Shown here: positions 51,788 through 60,891 of the stretch, piece by piece | How positions within the stretch are numbered: the stretch's first letter is position 1 | How the letters are laid out: each line of letters begins with the position of its first letter | NCBI GenBank assembly: GCA_024684515.1 | Contig: JAIKWS010000088.1 | Location: 1 to 64,000, forward strand | Origin: Prevotella sp. | GTDB taxonomy: Bacteria; Bacteroidota; Bacteroidia; Bacteroidales; Bacteroidaceae | Reading direction: 5' to 3' | Length of the DNA: 64,000 bases | Made by a program: the position numbers and the translations under genes | Notes under the pieces: model-generated | Told to the model about the DNA's origin: nothing | The model's input: only the letters and a program-made list of their open reading frames with translations | Databases searched by the model: none

Positions 51788-53602
51788 ATGAAAAAATTTT
51801 TTACGCTAATCGCAGCAGCACTGCTGAGTAGTGGTGCTTTTGCTCAGGCAGAATGGCAAGACTTAGTAGTGAATGGCAACATGGAAGGAGAGCAGAATCC
51901 CGAGTGGTCTTGCTTCTGGACCCATGACTTCCCTGAGGGAACGGTAGGTGAGCCCCAGCGTCAGGGCTTTGCCGACATTGTTGAGGATCCTGCCGATCCT
52001 ACCAATCACTGTGCCCGTGTGGTAGCCCGTAGCGAGGAGGTGGCCAGAGCCAATGAGAACATTATTCTTAATGGTGAGAACCTGGCATCGTGGGACTGCC
52101 AGTTCTTCATCTATGCCACGGATACAATTCCTCAAGGCAAGGAACTGCGCATGACCATCCGTGTGAAAGCTGAGAAGGAAGGCTCGTTCGAGACACAGGC
52201 TCACTATGCTCCTGGCGACTACAACCATTATCAGCTGTTTGGCAATATCAATGTGACCACCGAGTGGCAGAAAATTCAGGTGACGGCCACTATCTCTGCT
52301 GATATGACGCAGGCAGCCAAAGACAAGCGCATGCAGTCGGTAGCCTTCAACCTTTCTACCAATGTAGAGGGCAACACATTCTATTTTGACGATGTGAAAC
52401 TGGAGATCCGCGATCCGAAGGGACCCGAGGAGTTCACTGGCTGGTTCAACATGCTGCGTCATGAGACGCTGTCGGCCGATAAGATTGGCAACTATACCAA
52501 TTTCACTGGTCGTGACGGTGCTATAGGTTCTGACGTACAGGCACGTATCGTAACAGATACCGACGGACAGCCGGCACTGAACGTCACCTCTGTTGGATGG
52601 AATGCCAGCAGAAAGGACCAGGTATTTGACGAAGAGGGCAATCCCGTGCTCGACGAGGAGGGCAATCCTACCTATAACGAGGTGAATATGTGGATCAAGG
52701 AGAATGGCGATACTGTTACCAATATCGACAACTGGCAGACGCAGTTCTTCGTGACCGTGCCCCATAAGTTTACCGCTAATTCAAAATATCGCCTGGTGAT
52801 GTGGGCACGTGCCGACAAACCCGCACAGATTGAGTCGCAGACGCATGCTATGCCTGGTTCATACATCTACTGGCAGGGAGTTGGTAACCTCGATCTGACG
52901 GAAGAGTGGCAGCGCTTTGAGTTTGACGACCAGACGGTCAGCAGTGACCAGAGTGGTAATGGCTCGTTCCAGACGATGGCCTTCAACTGCAACGTGCTGA
53001 AGGAGATTAACAACTATTATTTCCGCTTCGAGGAGTTCTCGGCCAACGCTGCCGACGTGACGGAAGCTGAGCGAGTGCTCGCCAGCGAGACCACGGCACT
53101 GCCCGTACCAGAGCCTGGTAAGCAGGAGGGAGCAACAGGTACCATCAACTTCGACAACTGTATTGCCATGCTGGAGTCAAACAGCTTTGAGAACCTAGTC
53201 AATGAGAACATGACGGTGCAGAGTGGTGAGGATACCTTCGGCAGCATCGATCCTACGGCAGGTTTCTACCTGGCAGACAATGGCTGGCTAGCAAACTCTG
53301 AGACCCCCATGATTTTCGAAATGGAAGAGGTCAATGACAGCGATCCAAACCTGAACATTACTATTTACAATGATGGTGAGTCGTTTGCCAACAAGACTGT
53401 CGAAACAAAGTTCCGTTACTCGTACAACAACTGGTTCTACGTATTCAACGTCACGCTGATGCCTGAGGATAAGTATACGGGTATCGACGAGGTGAAAGTT
53501 CCTGCTTCGCAGAATGTGATTTATGATCTCTCAGGACGCCGTGTTCAGAAGGCTACGAAGGGTCTTTATATCATTAACGGCAAAAAGTATGTAGTGAAAT
53601 AG
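51788..53602 (+). CDS. Secreted carbohydrate-binding protein with two CBM4/9-like modules
   Basis: The product is 604 aa with a signal peptide (about 1-19). Two jelly-roll modules are seen: residues of about 24-210 (LVVNGNMEG at the start, YFDDVKLEI near the end) and about 225-425 (ATEWQRFEF-like strands, YYFRFEEFS at the end). Both resemble CBM4/9-type carbohydrate binders. Residues of about 450-570 (GFYLADNGWLANSE) look like one DUF4859-type module. The end is YDLSGRRVQKATKGLYIING plus a short basic tail. No catalytic domain is seen. It is first in the + strand cluster; CE15 follows after 8 bp. It likely holds the polysaccharide at the cell surface. Confidence 0.8.
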   Translation: MKKFFTLIAAALLSSGAFAQAEWQDLVVNGNMEGEQNPEWSCFWTHDFPEGTVGEPQRQGFADIVEDPADPTNHCARVVARSEEVARANENIILNGENLASWDCQFFIYATDTIPQGKELRMTIRVKAEKEGSFETQAHYAPGDYNHYQLFGNINVTTEWQKIQVTATISADMTQAAKDKRMQSVAFNLSTNVEGNTFYFDDVKLEIRDPKGPEEFTGWFNMLRHETLSADKIGNYTNFTGRDGAIGSDVQARIVTDTDGQPALNVTSVGWNASRKDQVFDEEGNPVLDEEGNPTYNEVNMWIKENGDTVTNIDNWQTQFFVTVPHKFTANSKYRLVMWARADKPAQIESQTHAMPGSYIYWQGVGNLDLTEEWQRFEFDDQTVSSDQSGNGSFQTMAFNCNVLKEINNYYFRFEEFSANAADVTEAERVLASETTALPVPEPGKQEGATGTINFDNCIAMLESNSFENLVNENMTVQSGEDTFGSIDPTAGFYLADNGWLANSETPMIFEMEEVNDSDPNLNITIYNDGESFANKTVETKFRYSYNNWFYVFNVTLMPEDKYTGIDEVKVPASQNVIYDLSGRRVQKATKGLYIINGKKYVVK

Positions 53603-53610
53603 TATAATTT

Positions 53611-54738
53611 ATGAAGAAACTATTAGTAATCGCTGCCGCGATGGCTTCCTTTATGGGGGCCATCGCGCAGCCGCGTGTATATGATAAGGAGAATACTGGC
53701 TCCCAATATGCACTTAAATCATTTAAGAATGCCATTGAACTGCCTGTTGTTCGCGAGTTGCCAGATGCCCTGGAAGGAGTCAATACCTTCAGCGACTGGG
53801 AGCGACGTCGCAACGAGATTAGTTCGCTCATCCAGCACTATGGCTTAGGCACCAAGCCAGCCGTAGCGCCAGAGCAGGTGAAGGCCCGCATGGAGGGTGA
53901 TACCATGCTGGTGGTAGACGTGACAGTAGGGCAGCAGGTGCTGACACTGAAGTCGCGCATCTATTATCCACAGGTGGGACAGCCTCCCTATGCCTTGGTC
54001 ATAGGCACAGACATGGTGTCTATACCCCGTCAGCTGTTCCAGGGACGTCCCGTGGCAATGACCACCTTCCACTCTGCCCAGGTGAACGACTATAAGCAGT
54101 TTGGTCCGCACAAGGATCGTGGTGGCCACAATTTCGACCGTCTCTATCCCGAACTGAAGGACAATGGAGCCTATGTGGAATGGGCATGGGGCATGAGCCG
54201 TCTGATTGACGGTCTGCAACAGCTGGGTCCTGAGGTCACCAAGATTGACACCCGCCGTATTGGAGTTACTGGCTGTTCGTATGCAGGTAAGATGGCCCTC
54301 TACTGTGGTGCTTTCGACGAACGTATTGCCCTGGTCATCGCACAGGAACCTGGCGGTGGTGGTGCTGCTGCCTGGAGGGCCAGCTATGAGTTGACGGAGA
54401 ACGTGGAGAATCTGGACAAGACAGACTATCACTGGTTTCTGGAGAGTCAGAAAGAGAACTTCGGTGGGGAGAACGTGTATCGACTGCCCTATGACCAGCA
54501 TGAGCTGTGCGCAATGGTTTGTCCACGTGCTCTGTTGCTGTTAGGCAATCCCGACTATGTCTGGCTGGCCGATCCGGCCATGAAGCGATCAGCAGATGCT
54601 GCCCGTAAGGTATGGGAGCGCTTTGGCATTGGCGACCGCTTTGGCTGTGATATCATTGGCGGACATGGCCACTGTCAGCTGCCTATGACGCAGTATGCCG
54701 TCACTCAGTCGTTTATAGACCGTTTCTTGTTGTACTAA
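53611..54738 (+). CDS. Glucuronoyl esterase (CE15-like)
   Basis: The product is 375 aa with a signal peptide (about 1-19). The nucleophile elbow GVTGCSYAGKMAL gives Ser223; FDERIALVIAQEPGGGGAAAW (about 231-251) matches the conserved CE15 stretch and carries a candidate acid. His352 in IGGHGHCQLP is the candidate base. CE15 enzymes cleave esters between 4-O-methylglucuronic acid of xylan and lignin alcohols. Here GCSRxGK of many members is GCSYAGK. It sits between the binding protein (8 bp) and GH43 (13 bp), which fits glucuronoxylan use. Confidence 0.87.
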   Translation: MKKLLVIAAAMASFMGAIAQPRVYDKENTGSQYALKSFKNAIELPVVRELPDALEGVNTFSDWERRRNEISSLIQHYGLGTKPAVAPEQVKARMEGDTMLVVDVTVGQQVLTLKSRIYYPQVGQPPYALVIGTDMVSIPRQLFQGRPVAMTTFHSAQVNDYKQFGPHKDRGGHNFDRLYPELKDNGAYVEWAWGMSRLIDGLQQLGPEVTKIDTRRIGVTGCSYAGKMALYCGAFDERIALVIAQEPGGGGAAAWRASYELTENVENLDKTDYHWFLESQKENFGGENVYRLPYDQHELCAMVCPRALLLLGNPDYVWLADPAMKRSADAARKVWERFGIGDRFGCDIIGGHGHCQLPMTQYAVTQSFIDRFLLY

Positions 54739-54751
54739 TATTATATAAATA

Positions 54752-56176
54752 ATGAGAAGAGCCCTTGTACTGTTCTGCTTGTGTGGTCTGTGTTTTTGGA
54801 TGCAGGCTCAGAAGCCGTTTGTCATCCAGCCTGAGCAATGCAACATGCCACTGTTCCAGACTAAATATACGGCAGACCCCTCGCCACTGGTAGTGGGCGA
54901 CACACTTTTTGTCTACACCTCACATGATGCCTCGCCGGAAGACATCCCCGACCTGAACGAGAAGAGCTCGGCAGGCTTCTTCATGTACGACTGGCTGCTG
55001 TGGAGCACCACCGATATGGTGAACTGGACGGAGCATGGTGCCGTGGCCTCACTGAAGGATTTCAGCTGGCGTAGTCGCGACAATGGTGCATGGGCCATCC
55101 AGACCGTCGAACGTAACGGGAAGTACTACCTCTATGCCCCCCTGCATGGACATGGTATAGGCGTGTTGGTCAGCGACTCTCCCTATGGTCCTTTCAAGGA
55201 TCCTTTGGGAAAACCATTAGTCTGGCAGAAGGAGCATTGGGACGACATCGACCCTACGGTGTTCGTGGATGATGACGGACAGGCCTATATGTACTGGGGC
55301 AATCCGCATACTTATTATGCCTTGCTCAACGACGACATGATTTCGCTGAAGAGCGATATCGTCAAGCTCGACTACAAGATTGAGCACTATCAGGAGGGCC
55401 CGTGGTTCTATAAGCGCAACGGTCACTACTACCTCAGCTATGCCACTACCTGTTGTCCTGAGGCTTTGGGCTATGCCATGAGCACATCGCCCACCGGTCC
55501 CTGGCAGTCGAAGGGCTATATCATGCGTCCCACAGAGCGTGATCGTGGCAATCATCCCGGCATCTGCGACTATAAAGGCCGCAGCTATATCTTTGGTCAG
55601 AACTACGACCTGATGCATCTCGAGACTTTCGTCCATCATGAACGTCGCAGTGTCAGTGCCACGGAGATAGCCTATCAGGCTGATGGCACCATTGCTGAGG
55701 TACCCTATTGGCTTGACCAGAAACCGATGCAGCAACTGCAGTGGCTGAACCCCTACCAGCGTGTAGAGGCAGAGACGATGGCGTGGGGCTATGGGCTGAA
55801 GACGGCCAAGATGGGTATTGAGAATACCGGTGTGGTGACTAAGATGCCCTATTCAACAGGACGTTGTAATATGTACGTCAACAATATTGACGAAGGTGAG
55901 TACATCCGTTTGCGTGGTGTGGACTTTGGTTCGTCCATCCCCCAGAGTTTTAGTATGGTGGCTGCAGCGGCAGGCAATTGCACCATCACCCTTCGAGTGG
56001 ATGGCGTCAGCGGTTCGGTCATTGGAACACTGGACATCACACCAACTGTCTCACTCGACAGTTATCAGACGTTCAGTGCAGAGGTGAAACATGCCATTGG
56101 CGTTCATGATCTCTATTTGTGTTTCAGCCGGCCCACAGGCGAAGTGCGGCTCGACTGGTGGAAGTTTAACAAGTAA
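54752..56176 (+). CDS. GH43 glycosidase with C-terminal CBM6
   Basis: The product is 474 aa with a signal peptide (about 1-20). The five-bladed propeller residues are visible: Asp42 in TADPSPLVVGDT (base), Asp in DDIDPTVFVDDDG (about 166) and Glu in EGPWFYKRNGHYYLSY (about 214, acid). From about 335 a CBM6-like module starts (RVEAETMAWGYGLKTAKM) and ends LYLCFSRPTGEVRLDWWKF. The likely activity is beta-xylosidase or alpha-L-arabinofuranosidase; the subfamily cannot be fixed by eye. Neighbours support an arabinoxylan role. Confidence 0.9.
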   Translation: MRRALVLFCLCGLCFWMQAQKPFVIQPEQCNMPLFQTKYTADPSPLVVGDTLFVYTSHDASPEDIPDLNEKSSAGFFMYDWLLWSTTDMVNWTEHGAVASLKDFSWRSRDNGAWAIQTVERNGKYYLYAPLHGHGIGVLVSDSPYGPFKDPLGKPLVWQKEHWDDIDPTVFVDDDGQAYMYWGNPHTYYALLNDDMISLKSDIVKLDYKIEHYQEGPWFYKRNGHYYLSYATTCCPEALGYAMSTSPTGPWQSKGYIMRPTERDRGNHPGICDYKGRSYIFGQNYDLMHLETFVHHERRSVSATEIAYQADGTIAEVPYWLDQKPMQQLQWLNPYQRVEAETMAWGYGLKTAKMGIENTGVVTKMPYSTGRCNMYVNNIDEGEYIRLRGVDFGSSIPQSFSMVAAAAGNCTITLRVDGVSGSVIGTLDITPTVSLDSYQTFSAEVKHAIGVHDLYLCFSRPTGEVRLDWWKFNK

Positions 56177-56197
56177 ATACCATAACAACGAACAATT

Positions 56198-58156
56198 ATG
56201 AAAAGACACTATCTATCAACAATCTTTTTATTGGCATGCGTTGGCACAGCCAGTGCACAGCCTCGTGCCAATGCCGACGGCACTGTGACCTTCCAGTATC
56301 AGAATGATTCGGCCAAGACCGTACAGGTTGATGTTCAGTTTGCAGGACGCAAGGATATGACACGCGGAGCAGATGGTCTGTGGACTGTAACTCTAGGTCC
56401 TGTAGCACCGGATATGTATCCCTATTGCTTCGTGGTAGACGGCATCAGCGTGATGGATCCAGAGAATCCGCAGTATTTTCCCAATGAGGGGTTTAAGAAC
56501 AGCCTGCTCGAGATCTCTGGCAATGGCACGCTGGCCCACGACATCCGCCAGGTGCCACATGGACGTCTGGAGTATGTGCATTATTACTCCAAGAGCCTGG
56601 GAGGCACTAACAATGCCATTGTCTATCTGCCACCCAACTATATGATGGACCAGCAGAAGAAATATCCCGTGTTCTATCTCATCAGTGGTACCACCGATAC
56701 CGAGGAAGTGTACTACAAAGTGGGACGTGTGAACTATATTCTCGACAATCTGCTGGCCGACAAGCAGGCTAAGGAGATGATTGTGGTGCTGCCCTATGGC
56801 AATCCTGCCAAGCTTCTGCCCGCCAAGGCCAATGAGGCTAATGGAGCTCCTGCCACCCGCTTTGGAGGTGATGTATTCAGCAAGGACCTCATCAACGATC
56901 TGATGCCTTATATTGAGAGCAACTACCGTACGAAGAACGATGCCGACAGCAGGGCCATTGGCGGTTTTTCGAGGGGCGGTAACCAGGCACTGCACATCGG
57001 ACTTACCAATCTCGATAAGTTCAGCTATCTGTGCAGTTATAGCTCGTTCACCTCGACTGATATCCCTGGTGTGTATGACGATGCCAGCGCCACGAACAAG
57101 AAGATCCGTCTCTTCTGGCTGGGCGTGGGCACCGACGACTTCCTTTATGGCAATGCCCGCGACTATATGGCTTTCCTCGACCAGAAAGGCATCCAGTCGG
57201 TCAAGGAGTTCACGACCGATAAGTTTGGACACACCTGGATGAATGCCAAGTATTTCCTCACCAAGACACTGCCCCTGCTTTTCAATAAGAAAGATGCTGA
57301 GGCTGCCATGAAGGGGGGTAAGCCAGCTCCTGCCGCAACGGGTCAGGAACAGCAGTTTACTCCTGGCGTCATGGCCCGCATGTTCCCGCGTCCCATCATC
57401 TCGCCAGAGTATACTGAGCAGGACGTAACGTTCCGCTTCAAGGCTCCTGATGCCAAAAAGGTAGAACTGGAATGTGAGATGCTGCCGGAGAATATTGCCA
57501 TGGAGCGCGATACCGCTGGCGTATGGGCAGTCACTCTGAACGAGTATCTCTATGAGACCTTCAGATATTGCTTCGTGGTCGATGGCACACGTGTGGCTGA
57601 CCCTAGCAATATGTTCCTCTCGCCAGACCAGGGATTCAAATACAGCATTGCCGACAATCCGTCGTCACCTTTCAACTTTGCCTCTCAGGGCGATATCCAG
57701 CACGGACGAACGGGTTATGATGTGGAACGCCAGGAGGCTTGGTATATGTCGCCGATGCCTAGCCAGGGGATGACCATTCCCAAGTTCGTACAGCTGATAC
57801 CTGGAAAGGGCGACACCATGGAGAGCTGGTTTAAGGTGGGCGGTGCCGATGCCATTGCCGACAGACTGCTGGCCGATGGCAAGACCAAGCCCTGCATCAT
57901 CACTACTAGCAGCCTGGAGTTCATGCAGCAGGGAGGTGGCATGCCTCAGATGCCGGGCTTCAGTCCGAAGGTGCTGCGTGCTGATGACTTCCCCACATGG
58001 ACTCAGCGTCGTCGTGCCCTCGTCAAATTGCTCCTTGATATTGGTAGGGAGAAGGATCCTGAGTTCCCACGCTTTGGCGGCGGCTTCGGAGGAGGCGGTG
58101 GCTTCGGAGGAGGAGGCGGCTTCGGAGGAGGCGGTTTCGGAGGTGGAGGATTCTAG
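56198..58156 (+). CDS. CE1-like esterase with duplicated E-set and Gly-Phe tail
   Basis: The product is 652 aa with a signal peptide (about 1-21). An E-set (CBM48-like) domain (about 22-105) precedes a CE1/esterase-D-like domain (about 115-375) with GGFSRGGNQAL (Ser about 257), GVGTDDFLY (Asp) and FGHTWMNAKYF (His). A second E-set (about 405-490, VTFRFKAPDAKKVELECEM) is followed by an esterase-like stretch lacking GxSxG and the rest of the triad. The last 28 residues are Gly/Phe repeats from short DNA repeats (58074-58153). The first unit is likely a feruloyl or acetyl xylan esterase. A terminator follows. Confidence 0.83.
   Translation: MKRHYLSTIFLLACVGTASAQPRANADGTVTFQYQNDSAKTVQVDVQFAGRKDMTRGADGLWTVTLGPVAPDMYPYCFVVDGISVMDPENPQYFPNEGFKNSLLEISGNGTLAHDIRQVPHGRLEYVHYYSKSLGGTNNAIVYLPPNYMMDQQKKYPVFYLISGTTDTEEVYYKVGRVNYILDNLLADKQAKEMIVVLPYGNPAKLLPAKANEANGAPATRFGGDVFSKDLINDLMPYIESNYRTKNDADSRAIGGFSRGGNQALHIGLTNLDKFSYLCSYSSFTSTDIPGVYDDASATNKKIRLFWLGVGTDDFLYGNARDYMAFLDQKGIQSVKEFTTDKFGHTWMNAKYFLTKTLPLLFNKKDAEAAMKGGKPAPAATGQEQQFTPGVMARMFPRPIISPEYTEQDVTFRFKAPDAKKVELECEMLPENIAMERDTAGVWAVTLNEYLYETFRYCFVVDGTRVADPSNMFLSPDQGFKYSIADNPSSPFNFASQGDIQHGRTGYDVERQEAWYMSPMPSQGMTIPKFVQLIPGKGDTMESWFKVGGADAIADRLLADGKTKPCIITTSSLEFMQQGGGMPQMPGFSPKVLRADDFPTWTQRRRALVKLLLDIGREKDPEFPRFGGGFGGGGGFGGGGGFGGGGFGGGGF
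58074..58153. repeat. Coding GGCTTCGGAGGAGGCGG repeats
   Basis: Five tandem units of GGNTTCGGAGGAGGCGGN, 15-21 bp long, encode FGGGG blocks up to the stop codon. Unit number could change by slippage. Confidence 0.8.
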
Positions 58157-58208
58157 TCTTTCATCGAAAAAATGTGCCAATTGGAACAAAAAGAATAAAA
58201 TCGGAAAC

Positions 58209-58237
58209 ATGCCACACGTCCTGTGTGGCATTTTCTT
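58209..58237 (+). terminator. Terminator between the CE1-like and GH3 genes
   Basis: ATGCCACAC (58209-58217) pairs perfectly with GTGTGGCAT (58223-58231) around a 5-base loop, followed by TTTCTTT. Confidence 0.8.
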
Positions 58238-58239
58238 TG

Positions 58240-58247
58240 TAATTTTG
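58240..58247 (+). promoter_or_regulatory. -7 box for the GH3 unit
   Basis: TAATTTTG is at 58240-58247, just after the terminator and 31 bp before the ATG at 58279. The -33 region falls inside the terminator hairpin, with no clear TTTG. Confidence 0.5.
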
Positions 58248-58278
58248 CACATCGATAAACAACGTAAAAACCTGCAAA

Positions 58279-60879
58279 ATGAAAAAACTGATATTGACCG
58301 TCATTGCCGCAGCCGTGAGTAACACACTGGTCATGGCACAGGACAAGTATCCGTGGCAGAACACAGAGCTGTCTCGGACTGAGCGAGTGGAAAGCTTGTT
58401 GGGTATGCTGACTCCCGACGAGAAGGTAGGACTGATGATGAACAAGTCTATCTCTGTCGATCGGTTGGGCATTCCTAGCTACAACTGGTGGAGTGAAGCC
58501 TGTCATGGAGTGCGTCAGGGTGGCTATACCGTCTATCCGCAACCCATAGGCATGGCGGCAGCCTTCAGTGCTCAATTGGTATACGATGTATTCTCGCAGG
58601 TCAGTGACGAGGCTCGTGCCAACTGGAACCGTTCCGATCATAGCGTGAAGCATGTCGGCATGGGCGAGACCTACTATCCTGGCAATCCAGAGCTGTCGTT
58701 CTGGTGCCCCAATGTGAACATCTTCCGCGATCCGCGATGGGGACGTGGACAGGAGACCTGTGGCGAAGATCCCTATCTGAATGCTGTGCTGGGAGTGCAG
58801 ACCGTGCTGGGTATGCAGGGCAATGATCCACAGTATGTGAAGACTCATGCCTGTGCCAAGCATTATGCCGTACATAGTGGTCCGGAGCCACTGCGCCACT
58901 CCATGAATGTAGAGCCCACCAACCGCGACCTGTGGGAAACCTATCTTCCCGCTTTCAAGGCACTTGTAAAGAAAGGACACGTGCGCGAGGTGATGTGTGC
59001 CTATCAGCGTTTTGAGGGAAAGCCCTGTTGTACTAGCGACCGTCTGCTTATCGATATCCTACGCAACAAGTGGGGCTATGACGGACTTGTGGTGACAGAC
59101 TGCGATGCCATCAACAACTTCTTTAATAGAGGACAGCACGAAACCCACAAGGATGGGCTCTCTGCCTCTGTCGATGCCGTGCTCAACGGTACCGATCTCG
59201 AGTGTGGCAAGGTGTTTATGAGTCTTACGGAGGGACTGAAACGAGGACTCATCCAGGAGGAAGATCTCGACGGACACCTGCGCAAGACGCTGATGGGTCG
59301 CTTCGAACTAGGAATGTTCGACCCTGCCGACCGCTTGCCGTGGGCTTCGCTGGGTGAGGATGTCATTAGCAGCGAGCAACACGATGCACTAGCCACTCAG
59401 GCGGCTCGTGAGTCGATGGTGCTTTTGGAGAACAAGGGTGTGCTACCCTTGTCGAAGACCATCCGTACGCTGGCTGTCATAGGTCCCAATGCCGACAATA
59501 TAGAGTTGCTGAACGGCAACTATGGTGGTACACCAACCAAGGCTCACCAGCACTCGTTGCTAGAAGGTATCAGGAAGGCTGTGCCAGGGACAAAGATTAT
59601 CTTCCACAAAGCCTGCGAGCTGAATGACGACTATCAGACCATCCATCACCTGCAGGACTTCAACGATGGCAAGGGTGTGCTTGTGGAGTTCTGGAACAAT
59701 AGGGAACTGAGTGGCGATCCTGCCAAGAGCGGCTATTACAATGAGCTGAACTTCTCGACATTTGGTGCCTGGGGATTTGCAGAGGGCATCAACAACGATT
59801 CGTTGTCAGTCCGTGTCAGTGGTCAGTACAAGGCATCCTTTACAGGTGAGATGAAGTATACGTTGTCGACCGATAATGGCTACACGCTGAGTGTAAACGG
59901 ACAGGTGGTGGAAGAGGCTAAGCCAGGTGGACGTCGTGGCGGTTTTGGCTTCGGACGTCGTGTGGAGTACAAGTCGTTCCCTGTCATTGCTGGTCAGACT
60001 TACGATGTGAAAATAGAATATCGTCGTGGTGGTGGCAACTTCGCCATGCTGCGTGGTGACATCTGCGAGCGTAAGCTAGTCGATTTTTCTGATCTGGCCA
60101 GCGAGGTGAAGGCTGCTGATGCCATCATCATCATAGGTGGCATCTCCGCACAGATGGAAGGTGAGGGTGGTGATAAGCAAACCATCGAGCTGCCAAGCGT
60201 GCAGCAGCGACTCCTGAGGGCTATGCACGAGACAGGACGTCCTGTGGTCTTCGTCAACTGTTCTGGTTCAGCCATCGCTTTTGGTGCCGTAGAGGGACAG
60301 TACGATGCCCTGTTGCAGGCATGGTATCCCGGTCAGGGAGGTGCTAAGGCATTGGCCGATGTGCTCTTTGGCGACTACTGCCCAGGCGGCAAGCTACCTG
60401 TCACGTTCTATCGTTCGAACGACGATCTGCCCGATTTCCTCGACTACTCGATGAAGAACCGCACCTATCGCTATTTCACTGGCCAGCCTCACTATGCTTT
60501 TGGCTATGGCCTCAGCTATACCACGTTCAGTGTGGGCAAGGCCAAGCTGTCGTCAAAGCAGATGAAGAAGAACGGCAAGGTTACCATCACCGTTCCTGTG
60601 AAGAACACAGGAAAGTGTGAGGGCACGGAGACCATACAGGTCTATGTGAAAGCCCTGGATGATCCTGGTGCACCCATCAAGGCCCTGAAGGGCTTCCAGA
60701 AGTTGCAGCTGAAGCCGGGTGAGACGAAGATGGCCACCATCACCCTCGATGGTGAGGCTTTCGAATACTATGATGAACAGATCGACGAGCTCAGCACCCG
60801 GGCCGGCAACTATCAGTTGCTGTGTGGCACCTCCTCGCTCGACAAAGATCTTCAGTCACTGCCATTTACTGTAAAATAA
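58279..60879 (+). CDS. GH3 beta-xylosidase-like enzyme with PA14 insert
   Basis: The product is 866 aa with a signal peptide (about 1-20). The N-terminal barrel has YNWWSEACHGVRQGGYTVYP (about 75), KHYAVHSGPEP (about 195) and the nucleophile Asp274 in GLVVTDCDAINNFF. The second GH3 domain is split by a PA14 module (about 440-600), which itself has a GGRRGGFGFGRR insertion. A fibronectin-III-like domain ends the protein. The N-terminal motif pattern fits xylan 1,4-beta-xylosidases. It removes xylose from xylo-oligosaccharides in the periplasm. It starts its own transcription unit, with the double esterase 12 bp after. Confidence 0.9.
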   Translation: MKKLILTVIAAAVSNTLVMAQDKYPWQNTELSRTERVESLLGMLTPDEKVGLMMNKSISVDRLGIPSYNWWSEACHGVRQGGYTVYPQPIGMAAAFSAQLVYDVFSQVSDEARANWNRSDHSVKHVGMGETYYPGNPELSFWCPNVNIFRDPRWGRGQETCGEDPYLNAVLGVQTVLGMQGNDPQYVKTHACAKHYAVHSGPEPLRHSMNVEPTNRDLWETYLPAFKALVKKGHVREVMCAYQRFEGKPCCTSDRLLIDILRNKWGYDGLVVTDCDAINNFFNRGQHETHKDGLSASVDAVLNGTDLECGKVFMSLTEGLKRGLIQEEDLDGHLRKTLMGRFELGMFDPADRLPWASLGEDVISSEQHDALATQAARESMVLLENKGVLPLSKTIRTLAVIGPNADNIELLNGNYGGTPTKAHQHSLLEGIRKAVPGTKIIFHKACELNDDYQTIHHLQDFNDGKGVLVEFWNNRELSGDPAKSGYYNELNFSTFGAWGFAEGINNDSLSVRVSGQYKASFTGEMKYTLSTDNGYTLSVNGQVVEEAKPGGRRGGFGFGRRVEYKSFPVIAGQTYDVKIEYRRGGGNFAMLRGDICERKLVDFSDLASEVKAADAIIIIGGISAQMEGEGGDKQTIELPSVQQRLLRAMHETGRPVVFVNCSGSAIAFGAVEGQYDALLQAWYPGQGGAKALADVLFGDYCPGGKLPVTFYRSNDDLPDFLDYSMKNRTYRYFTGQPHYAFGYGLSYTTFSVGKAKLSSKQMKKNGKVTITVPVKNTGKCEGTETIQVYVKALDDPGAPIKALKGFQKLQLKPGETKMATITLDGEAFEYYDEQIDELSTRAGNYQLLCGTSSLDKDLQSLPFTVK

Positions 60880-60891
60880 CCTTATATTATT

